Counted from the first letter of the stretch, positions 9,489 through 18,346 are shown. The stretch: DNA of 64,000 nucleotides from Pseudomonas sp. Teo4 (GCF_034387475.1 NZ_JAXCIL010000002.1:2356001-2420000); one strand, 5' to 3'. A program made the numbers and translations. The notes: generated by a model not told the origin, from the sequence alone.

Positions 9489-9578
9489 CGGGATTTCCCC
9501 TCAGACGGTTGTTTCACGGGCACCTTCGAGCATCCAAGGGCGTTTAACGCCCTCGGATGAAAGGGTAGACACTTAACG

Positions 9579-9610
9579 GTGGCCCGCACGGCAAATGTGC
9601 GGCGGGCCAC
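9579..9610 (-). terminator. Strong stem-loop between gltI and gltJ
   Basis: GTGGCCCGC (9579-9587) pairs with GCGGGCCAC (9602-9610), with further GCAC/GTGC pairing inside. No U tract follows on the minus strand. Such hairpins between a binding-protein gene and its permeases commonly protect the upstream mRNA or cause partial termination, so GltI is made in excess over the membrane parts. That role is inferred here. Confidence 0.6.
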
Positions 9611-9620
9611 TAACCGGGGA

Positions 9621-10538
9621 TCAGGACTTCTTCTCGTCCGCGGCCTTGTCGGTCGGCTCGGCGATCAGTTTCTTCAACTCGTCGCTCATCGGGAACTGCA
9701 GGTTCAAGCCCTTCGGTGGGATCGGCTGCTGGAACCACTTGTCGTAGCTCTTGTTGACCTCGCCCGACTTGAAGTAACCCACGATGGCGTCGTCGACCGC
9801 TTTCTTGAACGCGGCGTCATCCTTGCGCACCATGCAGCCGTAGATTTCGTACGACTGCGGGGTGCCGGTGATGACCCAGTCCGACGGCTTGCGTGCCTTG
9901 GCCATTTCACCGGCCAGCAGGGCGTCGTCCATCATGAAGGCCACGGCGCGGCCGCTTTCGAGCATGTTGAAGGCTTCACCGTGGTCCTTGGCGGAAATCA
10001 CGTTCATCTTCATCTGCTTGTCGGCGTTCATCGCCTTGAGGATGCGCTCGGAGGTGGTGCCGGCGGTGGTCACGACGTTCTTGCCGGCCAGGTCAGGGAA
10101 GTCCTTGTATGCCGGTTGACCGTCCTTGACCTTGGTCAGCAGACGGGTACCGACTTCGAAGATGCCCACCGAGAAGCCGACCTGCTGTTGGCGCTCGACG
10201 TTGTTGGTGGTGGAGCCGCACTCGAGGTCCACGGTGCCGTTCTGCACCAGTGGGATACGGGTTTGCGAGGTGACCAGGTTGTAGCGGACCTTGATGTCCG
10301 TGCCCAGTTGCTTTTTCAGGGCTTCGACGACGGCCAGCTGGATGTCGTGGGAGTAGCCCACAGGCTCCGGTTTGCCGGCCAGGTAGGAAAACGGAATGGA
10401 GGAGTCGCGGTGGCCCAGGGTGATGGTGCCCGAATCCTTGATCTTCTTCAGGGTGCCGGTCAGCTCCTCGGCCATGACTGGCGAAGCGATGACTGCAGCC
10501 GCGATGGCGGCGCCCAGCAATTGACGAACGATACGCAT
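9621..10538 (-). CDS. gltI: Glutamate/aspartate periplasmic binding protein
   Basis: A 305-aa periplasmic solute-binding protein (aatJ in P. putida). The signal peptide is MRIVRQLLGAAIAAAVIASP with cleavage near VMA-EE. The family-3 amino acid binding fold is shown by the repeated ligand-lobe segments TLGHRDSSIPFSYL and VVTTAGTTSERILKAM. It captures acidic amino acids for GltJKL and is the first gene of the operon. The start at 10538 is set by GAGGAAA upstream and by the signal peptide; 24 further in-frame codons upstream are leader. A sigma-54 promoter and AauR-like palindromes lie upstream. Confidence 0.93.
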   Translation of the reverse strand: MRIVRQLLGAAIAAAVIASPVMAEELTGTLKKIKDSGTITLGHRDSSIPFSYLAGKPEPVGYSHDIQLAVVEALKKQLGTDIKVRYNLVTSQTRIPLVQNGTVDLECGSTTNNVERQQQVGFSVGIFEVGTRLLTKVKDGQPAYKDFPDLAGKNVVTTAGTTSERILKAMNADKQMKMNVISAKDHGEAFNMLESGRAVAFMMDDALLAGEMAKARKPSDWVITGTPQSYEIYGCMVRKDDAAFKKAVDDAIVGYFKSGEVNKSYDKWFQQPIPPKGLNLQFPMSDELKKLIAEPTDKAADEKKS

Positions 10539-10641
10539 CAAATTTTCCTCGACGTGTTTGTTTTTTTTATGGAGCCGTTGGCGGACTCTTTCGTTCAACG
10601 AATACAGCAAGAAGCGGTGTGCATTCGGCTACCAAGTGTAG

Positions 10642-10658
10642 AGCATGACTCGTGCCAA
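10642..10658 (-). promoter_or_regulatory. Sigma-54 promoter of gltI
   Basis: On the minus strand the sequence reads TTGGCACGAGTCATGCT, close to the RpoN consensus TTGGCACG-N4-TTGCA with exact -24 and near-exact -12 elements. It lies about 105 bases upstream of the gltI start, which gives a 5' leader of roughly 90 nt. It fits activation by the neighbouring NtrC-type regulator AauR. Confidence 0.75.
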
Positions 10659-10734
10659 GCCCTGATATTGATCATAACGCCGCGAAAACACTGGGGATTA
10701 AAGTTTTCCTACAGCCAGGCGCTGCTGTTTTTCG

Positions 10735-10748
10735 TCCGATATTCCGAA
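10735..10748. promoter_or_regulatory. Degenerate AauR-type half-palindrome
   Basis: TCCGA-TATT-CCGAA: the right half matches the CCGAA of the perfect site at 10766 and the left half matches three of five bases. Its centre is 31 bp (about three helical turns) from the centre of the perfect site, which suits side-by-side binding of an NtrC-type activator. Confidence 0.4.
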
Positions 10749-10765
10749 TGAATTGTTTTTTGCCG

Positions 10766-10779
10766 TTCGGGTATCCGAA
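10766..10779. promoter_or_regulatory. Perfect AauR-type palindrome (UAS)
   Basis: TTCGGGTATCCGAA matches the TTCGG-N4-CCGAA form described for AauR targets, and the arms extend outward as CCG/CGG (10763-10782). It lies about 115 bp upstream of the sigma-54 -24 box of gltI, a normal enhancer distance. It also lies about 90 bp upstream of the large LRR gene on the other strand. Confidence 0.7.
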
Positions 10780-10870
10780 CGGTCAGGTGCGGAATAACCG
10801 TCAGAATTAATTACCACTTTCGTCGAGGCGCGCTGTGGCTTTGTGTCTTCATCTACAGGAGGCACAACCC

Positions 10871-13800
10871 ATGAGTGGCACCATTGAAACCCCCGGCCTT
10901 GCGCCTACCCCCGCGGCTATCCCGGCTGACTCCATCGATGCGGCAATCGCCAGATATCTACCTGACTGGATGATCAATACATCGGTCGAGTCGCTCAGGA
11001 GCCTGCATCTTGCGCTGAGTGCGGAACAAGAAAGCGCCGAGGGGGTAAATGAACTGCTGGCCAGTATTCCCGGTTTGCTTGAGTTCTCCATTGCTCGGCT
11101 TGAGAAAAAACTGCGTGAATCGCACAACGTCAAAGTGGATGTAAGTGCTGGCTCGCTGTGTACGGTGGTGCGAAAGGAATACGCCAGTATTTTCCCACTG
11201 CCTCCGGTCGTGCGGGTCGTACGTACTTCTTCAGTGCCCATATTGTCTGCGGCCTTACACAATTTTGCTCTGGACGAGTTGCAGTCCCGGCCACTCATCC
11301 GGCAAAGGTTGGAGACCTCCTCGGGCGCGGTGTTGCCGATTTCCTTCGTTCAGTTCGCCAAGCTTTGCCGCGAACTCGACCTGGGTGGGCTCTACCAGAA
11401 TGTGCTGCGAGAGAAGTTGCTGCCAGTCGATGCGCAGGCCAGGCACAAGGTCGATCAGATGCTTGAAGAGGCATTGCGATCTGCCATGGAAGCGGCCGTG
11501 CGTGTTGCCGGGCTGAAGGCGCTGATCGATGAAAACTGTTGCTCACAGATGCTGCAGGTTTGCGCGAAAACGGAGCCGGAAAGCGCAAACAGGATCGAGC
11601 CCCTGCCGACCACCACACTCAAGAACCGACAACTCTATGTGCTGGGCAAATGTGTACACGGGGTGGTGACCGTCGAGGTCAGGAACCGCGATAACACGCT
11701 GCACAGTGTGCTGGTGTGGATCCCGGGTGACCCCGTGCAGCCCGTTCAGTGTCATCAATCCTGGGAAGGTTTCTACAACGTGCTGGGGCAGCGTTTGCGT
11801 GAGCAGACCTATGCCGCCTTCTTCGCTCGATTCATTGCCGAAGCGGACCGTATTGCATTCAGTGCATTGCTCAAGGAGCGCAAGGTCAGCGCAAAGGCCG
11901 GGACATCACTCGAACTCGATTGCCGAAACCTGCCGGTCGAGCAAGCACTGTTCGCCTACTTGCGAGCCCAACGCATCGACAAGATGCTCAATGATGCGAA
12001 GGTAATGGCGGTTCCGACCGGGGTTGAAGATGCCGAAGACCGCAAGGCGCGCTTGAAAAGTTATGAAGATGCCGGCTTGACCTTGCTTGGCCTGGCCGGC
12101 TTGTTCATACCGGTCCTGGGAGAGGTCATGGTGGGAGTGGCCGCGCTGCAGATTGCCGATGAGGTCTACGAGGGCTATCAGGATTGGCGGATAGGTGACC
12201 GCCAGGGGGCTCTGAAGCATTTGTTCTCGGTGGCGGAAACCGTTGGGGTGGGGGCGGCTGCGGGCATCGGTGCGGCTGTCGGTGCCCGCCTGCTCGAACG
12301 TGTAGCGTTCGTCGATGAGCTGACGCCGGTGCTGGTTGGCAATCAGCGCTTGAAACTGTGCTCCAGCAACATGAAGCCTTATAGCATCGCGAAAGCTGGC
12401 GAGCAGCCTGTTGGGCAGATTCATGTCGGTCCGGAGGGTGGTCATCTGCATTTGCACGAAGGGAATTTCCTGCTGGCCAGTTCAAGGGACGGCAAGGACT
12501 TGTCGATTCGTCATCCCAAGCGCGAGGATGCCTATCGGCCCTTGCTCGAACGCAACGGTAGTGGCAGTTGGCGCCATACGCTCGAGCGGCCGCAGGAGCT
12601 GGTGGGTGAGCTACCCCTGTTGCGTCGACTGGCCGCGAGCTTTGCCGATATCACACAAGATCAAGCGACGGCCCTGCTCGATAGCACAGGCTTTGACGAG
12701 GCCCGCTTGCGGCGTCTGCAGGTGGAGAACGCGCGGGCACCTGCGCGACTTCAGGATGCGCTGGACCGTTATCGCTTGCACACTTCGCACCCGACCATGG
12801 AACCCGATGCATTCGAACTGCTGGTTGCCGCCGCCCAGGATGCCGAAGAGGTCGAGGACTTGTTGTTGCGCCGGCATTTCCCTGGGCTGACCGTGCGCGG
12901 CGCCAAGGAAATACGCCGGCAGGTCGACAGTGCGGCCCTTGAGCAACTGAATGCGACGGGGCGAGTGTCGCTGGGCCTGGCGGAACGAGCGCGCTGGTTC
13001 TTGCGAGACAGTCGCCTGGATCGTGCCTGCGCGGGGTTGCGGCAAAGAGCGGCCGTCAATGCCGACACGGAAAGACTCGCGCTTGGGCTGGTACAGGAAC
13101 TTGCCGCCTGGCCAACTTCGCTTCGTGTCGAGCTCCGAGCAGGTTCCCCGGAGGGCGAGGTGGTAGGGCAAGCGGGGGCAGAGGTTGCCGAGCAGGTCGT
13201 CTGCATCGTGCGAAAGGATGGCGGTTACAGTGTTCATGATAAAGCCGTTGGCGGCCACTCGGACATCACCACCACCGACAGCCTCATGAACGCCATTCTG
13301 TTTGCCATGAGCGAGAATCAGAAAGTGCTGCTGGGCAGTGCCATGCTCAGTGAGCAGGAACTGATCAACGTGCTGGCGACTCATGCCCGAAGCCATCGCG
13401 ATACCGCCTCCAGGCACATTGGACAAGCACCGATCTCCGGCGGTGTACGTCCCCCTGTGCGCTTTGCCGACGGTCGGCTCGGCTACCCGCTCAGCGGCCG
13501 AGGAGGGAGCCGTGCGCAAGCCAGCAGGCGCGGGATTCGGCAGATTTTTCCGACACTCGATGATGACCAGTTACAGCGCTACATGCTCGATATCATCTCT
13601 AGCGGGGCGGACCCATGGTCGCGCTATGAGAGGCTGCACGGGCAGTGGATGAGACTGCGTCAGGGCTTGGCGAGTTGGCGGGCCGAGTACGTGAATCTTC
13701 TCGACCTGCTGCGGCGTAGCAGGGTGATCAAGTCGATCCGCCGTTGTTGGCGCCGCAAGTCAGGGGTGCTGGGCGACGGCACCTATGCCTTGGACATCCG

Positions 13801-15310
13801 CGCAGAGCGAGTGGGCCAACTGCCGAGATTGCCGGAGAACATCATGTTCGAGCATGTCACGCGGTTGACGCTGCGCGATATGGACCTGGTGGAAATTGAC
13901 GCTGACTTCCTCAGGCGTTTTCCAAACCTCAGGGAACTGGACCTGCGTGACAATCGATTGCTCTCGATTCCATCGGGCCTGGAGTACTTGCCTGAGCTTC
14001 GGGTGCTGAGCCTGGACAATAACGAGATCATCTTCACGCTGCCGGATAACGAGCGGTTGAGGGCGCTGCACAACCTTGAAAGTCTGCAGATCAACTTCAA
14101 CCCACTGGGCATCGCACCCGAGGTAAGGGGGTTGTTGAACCTGCGCAGCGTGGGCATGCGTGGGGCGCAACTTGCGCAGCTGCCTGAGGGCATCCGGCAA
14201 CTGCCGTGGCGCGGCATTGTCGACCTGAGGGAAAACCAGATCCAGCAGGTCAACCAAGACCTTCAAGGGCTACGGGATCGACTGCAACAGATGGCCTTGC
14301 GTGGCAATCCTCTGGACGAAGCCAGTGAACGTTATGTGCAAGCGCAGCCCGGCCCTTCGAGCGCGATACATGCCAGTGACCAAGGAAGCTTGAATTACCG
14401 AGAGCATCTGCAACGCCAGGCCGAGTTGGCTCAGTGGCTGACGGGAGCGTCCGATGCGCAGCGCATCGCGCGCGAGCAGACATGGCTCAACCTGCGCAAT
14501 GAGCCGGGTTCAAATGACTTTTTCCACTTCCTGCATGACTTTGGCAGGTCGCCGGATTTCTTGAAGCACCCAAGTTATTACCGGGCACGGGTATGGGCCA
14601 TCATCGAGGCTTGCGAGCAGAACACCGAGTTGCGTGAGCTGTTGTTCGTGCAGGCGGGCGGAATGGCGACCTGCGAAGACCGTGTGCTTTGGCTGTTCAG
14701 TCAGATGGAAGTGCGTGCACTGGTGCACCGTGAGACGGCGGGTTTGTCGCAGATGCAGAGCGAGAGGGCGTTGATGAGACTGGGGCGCTCGCTGTTTCGC
14801 TTGCAGGAGATCGACAGAATTGCAGCGGAAAAACTCAAACGCCTCAGAAACGCATTCGCCAACGATCCGGAGCGCCTGGAGCGTATTGACGATATCGAAA
14901 CCTACCTTGCCTACCGGGTGGGGCTTGCCGGGCCTTTGCAGTTGCCGGCCCAACCACTTCGGATGCACTACCTGCCGGAATCGTTGGTGACGGTGGAAGA
15001 TATCAATGCCGCCAGGGTTGAAGTTCTGTCTGTGGAAAGCGCGGACAACAATGCTCGGCTTATGCAGTCGCTTGCCGAGCAGACGTATTGGCAGGACTAC
15101 TTGCGCAACACGTACTTCCTGCGTTTCAGGGCGCTTGTGGATGCGCAGCGTCAAGCCCTGGAGCTTGCCGAATCGCTGGTAAGCGAGGGAGTCATCAGTG
15201 AAAACACGTATCTGGAGCAGTGCAGGGTGCTGACCAGGGACCTGGAGAGCAAGGAGCGTGTCTTGATCGAGCAACTGACTCAGGAGGCCTTCATGCGCTG
15301 GCCACTGTGA
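10871..15310 (+). CDS. Giant LRR protein with NEL-type E3 ubiquitin ligase domain
   Basis: A 1479-aa protein with AGGAGG eight bases before the ATG. The N-terminal part resembles Pseudomonas dermonecrotic-toxin-like regions, with Ala/Gly-rich hydrophobic stretches at about 402-473 (LTLLGLAGLFIPVLGEVMVG, then VGVGAAAGIGAAVGA). Leucine-rich repeats occupy about 990-1150 (NLRELDLRDNRLLSIPSGLE is one unit). The C-terminal 310 residues match the IpaH/SspH 'novel E3 ligase' fold, with the catalytic-type motif ATCEDRVLWLF (Cys1268). NEL enzymes ubiquitinate host proteins after delivery by secretion systems (family knowledge). No secretion or chaperone gene lies nearby, and no signal peptide is visible. 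Its promoter region is shared with gltI. Confidence 0.85.
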   Translation: MSGTIETPGLAPTPAAIPADSIDAAIARYLPDWMINTSVESLRSLHLALSAEQESAEGVNELLASIPGLLEFSIARLEKKLRESHNVKVDVSAGSLCTVVRKEYASIFPLPPVVRVVRTSSVPILSAALHNFALDELQSRPLIRQRLETSSGAVLPISFVQFAKLCRELDLGGLYQNVLREKLLPVDAQARHKVDQMLEEALRSAMEAAVRVAGLKALIDENCCSQMLQVCAKTEPESANRIEPLPTTTLKNRQLYVLGKCVHGVVTVEVRNRDNTLHSVLVWIPGDPVQPVQCHQSWEGFYNVLGQRLREQTYAAFFARFIAEADRIAFSALLKERKVSAKAGTSLELDCRNLPVEQALFAYLRAQRIDKMLNDAKVMAVPTGVEDAEDRKARLKSYEDAGLTLLGLAGLFIPVLGEVMVGVAALQIADEVYEGYQDWRIGDRQGALKHLFSVAETVGVGAAAGIGAAVGARLLERVAFVDELTPVLVGNQRLKLCSSNMKPYSIAKAGEQPVGQIHVGPEGGHLHLHEGNFLLASSRDGKDLSIRHPKREDAYRPLLERNGSGSWRHTLERPQELVGELPLLRRLAASFADITQDQATALLDSTGFDEARLRRLQVENARAPARLQDALDRYRLHTSHPTMEPDAFELLVAAAQDAEEVEDLLLRRHFPGLTVRGAKEIRRQVDSAALEQLNATGRVSLGLAERARWFLRDSRLDRACAGLRQRAAVNADTERLALGLVQELAAWPTSLRVELRAGSPEGEVVGQAGAEVAEQVVCIVRKDGGYSVHDKAVGGHSDITTTDSLMNAILFAMSENQKVLLGSAMLSEQELINVLATHARSHRDTASRHIGQAPISGGVRPPVRFADGRLGYPLSGRGGSRAQASRRGIRQIFPTLDDDQLQRYMLDIISSGADPWSRYERLHGQWMRLRQGLASWRAEYVNLLDLLRRSRVIKSIRRCWRRKSGVLGDGTYALDIRAERVGQLPRLPENIMFEHVTRLTLRDMDLVEIDADFLRRFPNLRELDLRDNRLLSIPSGLEYLPELRVLSLDNNEIIFTLPDNERLRALHNLESLQINFNPLGIAPEVRGLLNLRSVGMRGAQLAQLPEGIRQLPWRGIVDLRENQIQQVNQDLQGLRDRLQQMALRGNPLDEASERYVQAQPGPSSAIHASDQGSLNYREHLQRQAELAQWLTGASDAQRIAREQTWLNLRNEPGSNDFFHFLHDFGRSPDFLKHPSYYRARVWAIIEACEQNTELRELLFVQAGGMATCEDRVLWLFSQMEVRALVHRETAGLSQMQSERALMRLGRSLFRLQEIDRIAAEKLKRLRNAFANDPERLERIDDIETYLAYRVGLAGPLQLPAQPLRMHYLPESLVTVEDINAARVEVLSVESADNNARLMQSLAEQTYWQDYLRNTYFLRFRALVDAQRQALELAESLVSEGVISENTYLEQCRVLTRDLESKERVLIEQLTQEAFMRWPL

Positions 15311-15326
15311 ATTGCTGTGCGGCGTG

Positions 15327-15355
15327 ACGCGGTGCATTGCCTGGATGCACCGCGT
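15327..15355 (+). terminator. Stem-loop after the LRR/NEL gene
   Basis: ACGCGGTGCAT (15327-15337) pairs perfectly with ATGCACCGCGT (15345-15355) in the short gap between the LRR gene and the convergent glpD. No T run follows on either strand, so it is only a possible bidirectional terminator. Confidence 0.5.
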
Positions 15356-15364
15356 CGAGTCGGT

Positions 15365-16906
15365 TCAGGCAGCCTGTACGCCAGTCGATGAGTTGCAGAC
15401 TGTTTGCTTGAGGTAGTCCTTCAGCACTTGCTGTTCGCTCGCCGAGGTAAACAGGCCCAGTTTGGTTCGCCGCCACAGAATGTCGTCGGCGCTGATAGCC
15501 CACTCTTGGCTACGCAGGTAGTCGACCTCACGGCTGAACAACCCGCCACCGATAGCCTGGCCAAGATCGTCCGGCCCGCTGACACCTTCCAGCAGACCCC
15601 ACACGCGGCTGCCATAGGTTACGGCCCAGCGCTTGGCGATATCGACGGGTAGCCAGCCGTACTGGGCCAGAATGGCATCCACCAGTGCTTGGGCAGTGGT
15701 CATGTTCTCGCCACCCGGCAGTGTTGCCTCGGCCGTCCAGCTGCCGCGCATCTGGGTGAAGAACGGCTTGAGTTCCGCCATGGCTGACTCGGCCAGCTTG
15801 CGATAGGTGGTCAGCTTGCCGCCGAACACCGAGAGCAAAGGCGCCTGGCCTTGTTCGGCGGACAGCGCCAGGGTGTAGTCACGGGTAACCGCCGAAGGGT
15901 TGTCCGACTCGTCATTGCACAGCGGGCGTACGCCGGAGTAGGTGTGCAGGATGTCGGCCCGGGCCAGCTGGTGGTTGAAATGCTCGTTCACCACCTTCAG
16001 CAGGTAATCGGTTTCCTGTTCGGTGATGGCCACTTGGGCAGGGTCACCACTGTATTCGCGGTCGGTGGTGCCGATCAGGGTGAAGCGATCCAGGTAGGGA
16101 ATGCAGAACACGATGCGCTGGTCTTCGTTCTGCAGTATGTAGGCATGTTCGCCTTCGTACAGGCGCGGCACGATGATGTGGCTGCCCTGGATCAGGCGAA
16201 TTCCGTACGGCGCGCTGAGCTTGAGGTCGTCCTTGATGAAGCTGGCGACCCAGGGGCCAGCGGCGTTGACCAGCGCGCGAGCACGGATGGTCTGTTGGCT
16301 GCCGTCGGCGTGCTGCAGTTCCACTTCCCATACGCCTTCCACGCGCTCGGCGCGCAAGCAGCGGGTGCGGGTGCGAATGTGTGCGCCTTTTTCACGGGCG
16401 GCCATGGCGTTGAGCACCACCAGGCGAGCGTCGTCCACCGCGCAGTCGGCGTATTCGAATCCGCGGGTGATGGTCGGTTTGAGCGGGTAGCCAGGGCCGA
16501 AGCGCAGGCTGCGCGAGGCGCCCAGGCGCTTGCGTTTGCCCAGGTGGTCGTACAGGAACAGCCCGGCACGGATCATCCAGGCCGGACGCAGGTGTGGGCG
16601 GTGCGGCAGGACAAAACGCATGGGCTTGACGATGTGAGGGGCCTTGGCCAGCAGGACTTCACGCTCGGCCAGGGCTTCACGCACCAGGCGGAACTCGTAG
16701 TGCTCCAGGTAGCGCAGCCCACCGTGGATCAGTTTGCTGCTGGCCGAAGAGGTGTGCTGGGCCAGGTCATCCTTTTCGCAAAGGAACACCTTCAGCCCCC
16801 GCCCGGCGGCGTCGGCAGCGATGCCCACGCCATTGATGCCACCGCCGATAACGGCGAGGTCATAGCAGTCGGCGTGTGGGGGCTGGGACGAGACGGGTTG
16901 GGACAC
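15365..16906 (-). CDS. glpD: Aerobic glycerol-3-phosphate dehydrogenase
   Basis: A 513-aa FAD enzyme that oxidises glycerol-3-phosphate to dihydroxyacetone phosphate and feeds electrons to the quinone pool at the inner membrane. The dinucleotide-binding site is AVIGGGINGVGIA near residues 19-30, followed by the family stretch SSASSKLIHGGLRYLE. The best start is GTG at 16906, with GGAGG eight bases upstream; a TTG two codons earlier is too close to that site. A GlpR-like palindrome lies just upstream. Last step of the glpF-glpK-glpR-glpD pathway. Confidence 0.95.
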   Translation of the reverse strand: MSQPVSSQPPHADCYDLAVIGGGINGVGIAADAAGRGLKVFLCEKDDLAQHTSSASSKLIHGGLRYLEHYEFRLVREALAEREVLLAKAPHIVKPMRFVLPHRPHLRPAWMIRAGLFLYDHLGKRKRLGASRSLRFGPGYPLKPTITRGFEYADCAVDDARLVVLNAMAAREKGAHIRTRTRCLRAERVEGVWEVELQHADGSQQTIRARALVNAAGPWVASFIKDDLKLSAPYGIRLIQGSHIIVPRLYEGEHAYILQNEDQRIVFCIPYLDRFTLIGTTDREYSGDPAQVAITEQETDYLLKVVNEHFNHQLARADILHTYSGVRPLCNDESDNPSAVTRDYTLALSAEQGQAPLLSVFGGKLTTYRKLAESAMAELKPFFTQMRGSWTAEATLPGGENMTTAQALVDAILAQYGWLPVDIAKRWAVTYGSRVWGLLEGVSGPDDLGQAIGGGLFSREVDYLRSQEWAISADDILWRRTKLGLFTSASEQQVLKDYLKQTVCNSSTGVQAA

Positions 16907-16941
16907 GGGCAAGGCCTCCTGAAGCTATTCGAATCGAATAT

Positions 16942-16955
16942 GAACATTAATGTTC
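16942..16955. promoter_or_regulatory. GlpR-type operator at glpD
   Basis: GAACATTAATGTTC is a perfect 14-bp palindrome built from the GAACA/TGTTC half-sites typical of GlpR operators, flanked by ATTCGAATCGAAT. It lies 36 bases upstream of the glpD start and just downstream of a TATTTT that could serve as a -10 element, so bound GlpR would block transcription. The assignment is by resemblance. Confidence 0.55.
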
Positions 16956-17084
16956 GTTTCCGAAAATACTAGCGCAACACAAAGCCAGTCGCCAGTCAGT
17001 CTTTATAGAAAAAACTGATGTGATGACAGGAAAGTGAACAATTACGAAAATTTGAGTGATCGGCTTGAGGGGGATGTCTTCTGT

Positions 17085-17311
17085 GAGATCGAGCGCCGCC
17101 CGCGCGGCGCATCGCGAGCAAGGCTCGCTCCTACGTTTGTTTCGGGCCAGTGATGCCTGTGGGATTTGCGCGCGAACGCTTTGGCGCATGGTTTGAAGTC
17201 GCGTCGTGCAAACAAGGCGGTCGCGCGCGCCTTTCACAGGCGTTACTGGCCGTAAACAAACGTAGGAGCGAGCCTTGCTCGCGATGCGCCGCGCGGGCGG
17301 CGCTTGATCTC
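17085..17311. repeat. 227-bp long-hairpin element, copy 1
   Basis: The element begins GAGATCGAGCGCCGCC and ends with the inverted form. The outer arms are about 65 bp and almost perfectly complementary, containing CGCGAGCAAGGCTCGCTCC and ACGTTTGTTT. Inside is a second inverted repeat (GCGCGCGA and TCGCGCGC) and an asymmetric core. A second copy of the same length and orientation sits at 47271. Here it lies just 3' of glpR and upstream of the glpD promoter. It has no coding capacity. Confidence 0.85.
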
Positions 17312-17350
17312 ATCAACGCCAAGAATCTTGCGGCATGCCCCCGCCAGCCT

Positions 17351-18106
17351 TCAAACCACGTCGAGGCGAATCTTGTACTGGTTGAGCAACTGGGTAAGTG
17401 CAGGAGAAGGGGATTGGTCGGTCACCAGGCAATCGACCAGGCTGATCGAGCCCAAACGAACCATGGCATTGCGCCCGAACTTGCTGGAGTCGGCGGCGAG
17501 GATCACTTGGCGGGCATTGGCGATTATCGCCTGGGAAACACGCACTTCCTGGTAGTCGAAGTCCAGCAGGCTACCGTCCTCGTCGATGCCACTGATACCC
17601 ACCAGGGCAAAATCGACTTTGAACTGGTTGATGAAATCGACACTGGCCTGGCCTACCACGCCGCCATCGCGACGCACCGTGCCGCCAGCGACCAGCACCT
17701 CGAAATCGTCCTTGGCCGCAAGAATTGCCGCCACATGCAGGTTGTTGGTGATCACTTTGAGGTGGTTGTGGTTCAGCAGTGCCCGGGCAATCGACTCGGT
17801 GGTGGTTCCGATATTGATGAACAGTGACGCGTGGTCGGGAATCTGCCGGGCCACGGCTTCGGCAATGCGCTGCTTCTCGTCGCGCATCTGATCGGCGCGC
17901 ATGGCGTAGGCGGTGTTCTCGACGCTCGAATCATAGGCGGCTCCACCATGGTAGCGGCGCAGTAGATTGAGCTCGGCGAGCTGGTTGATGTCACGACGGA
18001 TGGTTTGCGGGGTCACGACGAACAACTGCGCCATTTCTTCGATGCTGACATAGCCACGTTCGCGGACCAGCTCGAGAATTTGTTGTTGGCGAGGGGGCAG
18101 ATTCAT
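17351..18106 (-). CDS. glpR: Glycerol-3-phosphate regulon repressor GlpR
   Basis: A 251-aa DeoR-family repressor: N-terminal HTH (about 1-57, including [19 protein letters not shown]) and a C-terminal sugar-phosphate sensing domain with [14 protein letters not shown] and [15 protein letters not shown]. Glycerol-3-phosphate is the known inducer in this family. It sits between glpK and glpD, which matches its usual Pseudomonas position. It probably acts on the palindromes noted at glpD and on the glpF promoter region. Confidence 0.93.
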   Translation of the reverse strand: MNLPPRQQQILELVRERGYVSIEEMAQLFVVTPQTIRRDINQLAELNLLRRYHGGAAYDSSVENTAYAMRADQMRDEKQRIAEAVARQIPDHASLFINIGTTTESIARALLNHNHLKVITNNLHVAAILAAKDDFEVLVAGGTVRRDGGVVGQASVDFINQFKVDFALVGISGIDEDGSLLDFDYQEVRVSQAIIANARQVILAADSSKFGRNAMVRLGSISLVDCLVTDQSPSPALTQLLNQYKIRLDVV

Positions 18107-18191
18107 GGGCGGTCCTTAGGGGCTGCCGGACAAATTCTGCAATGATGCCGTAGGAAGTGGATGACGGCCAGTAGCTGGGCTGTTGTAAGTG

Positions 18192-18319
18192 CCGACCTCT
18201 TCGCGGCGGTCCGGCGCACCGGTAAACCCGCTCCCACAGGAATACCAGCGCTTTCGGTGCTGGTGGTGTCCCTGTGGGAGCGGTTTTACCGGTGCGCCGG
18301 ACCGCCGCGAAGAGGTCGG
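18192..18319. repeat. Long REP inverted-repeat pair (GGTAAACCCGCTCC-type)
   Basis: Outer arms CCGACCTCTTCGCGGCGGTC and its complement, extending through GCGCACCGGTAAAACCGCTCCCACAG-like sequence, make a stem of about 50 bp per arm around a central smaller dyad (CCAGCGCTTTCGGTGCTGG). It fills the space between glpK and glpR. The core differs from the GCAAGCC-type pairs elsewhere in the window, so it belongs to another REP subfamily. Confidence 0.85.
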
Positions 18320-18346
18320 TCGTTTCACATCGTCCTAAAAGGCGAT

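Noticed and set aside
8088-9560. 490-aa plus-strand open frame across gltK and gltJ
   Set aside because: Translation is His/Gln-rich shadow sequence typical of the opposite strand in high-GC DNA; the minus strand encodes intact permeases.
10871-15310. Idea that the LRR/NEL gene is part of a secretion island or prophage
   Set aside because: Flanking genes are core metabolism (glt, glp) and no integrase, tRNA, secretion or phage gene is seen on either side.
17085-17311. Small ORFs inside the 227-bp element (both copies)
   Set aside because: They arise from the palindromic repeat; similar peptides appear on both strands and no ribosome site is present.
18192-18319. REP pair considered as a CRISPR repeat
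   Set aside because: Only two facing copies, no regularly spaced direct repeats and no cas genes.
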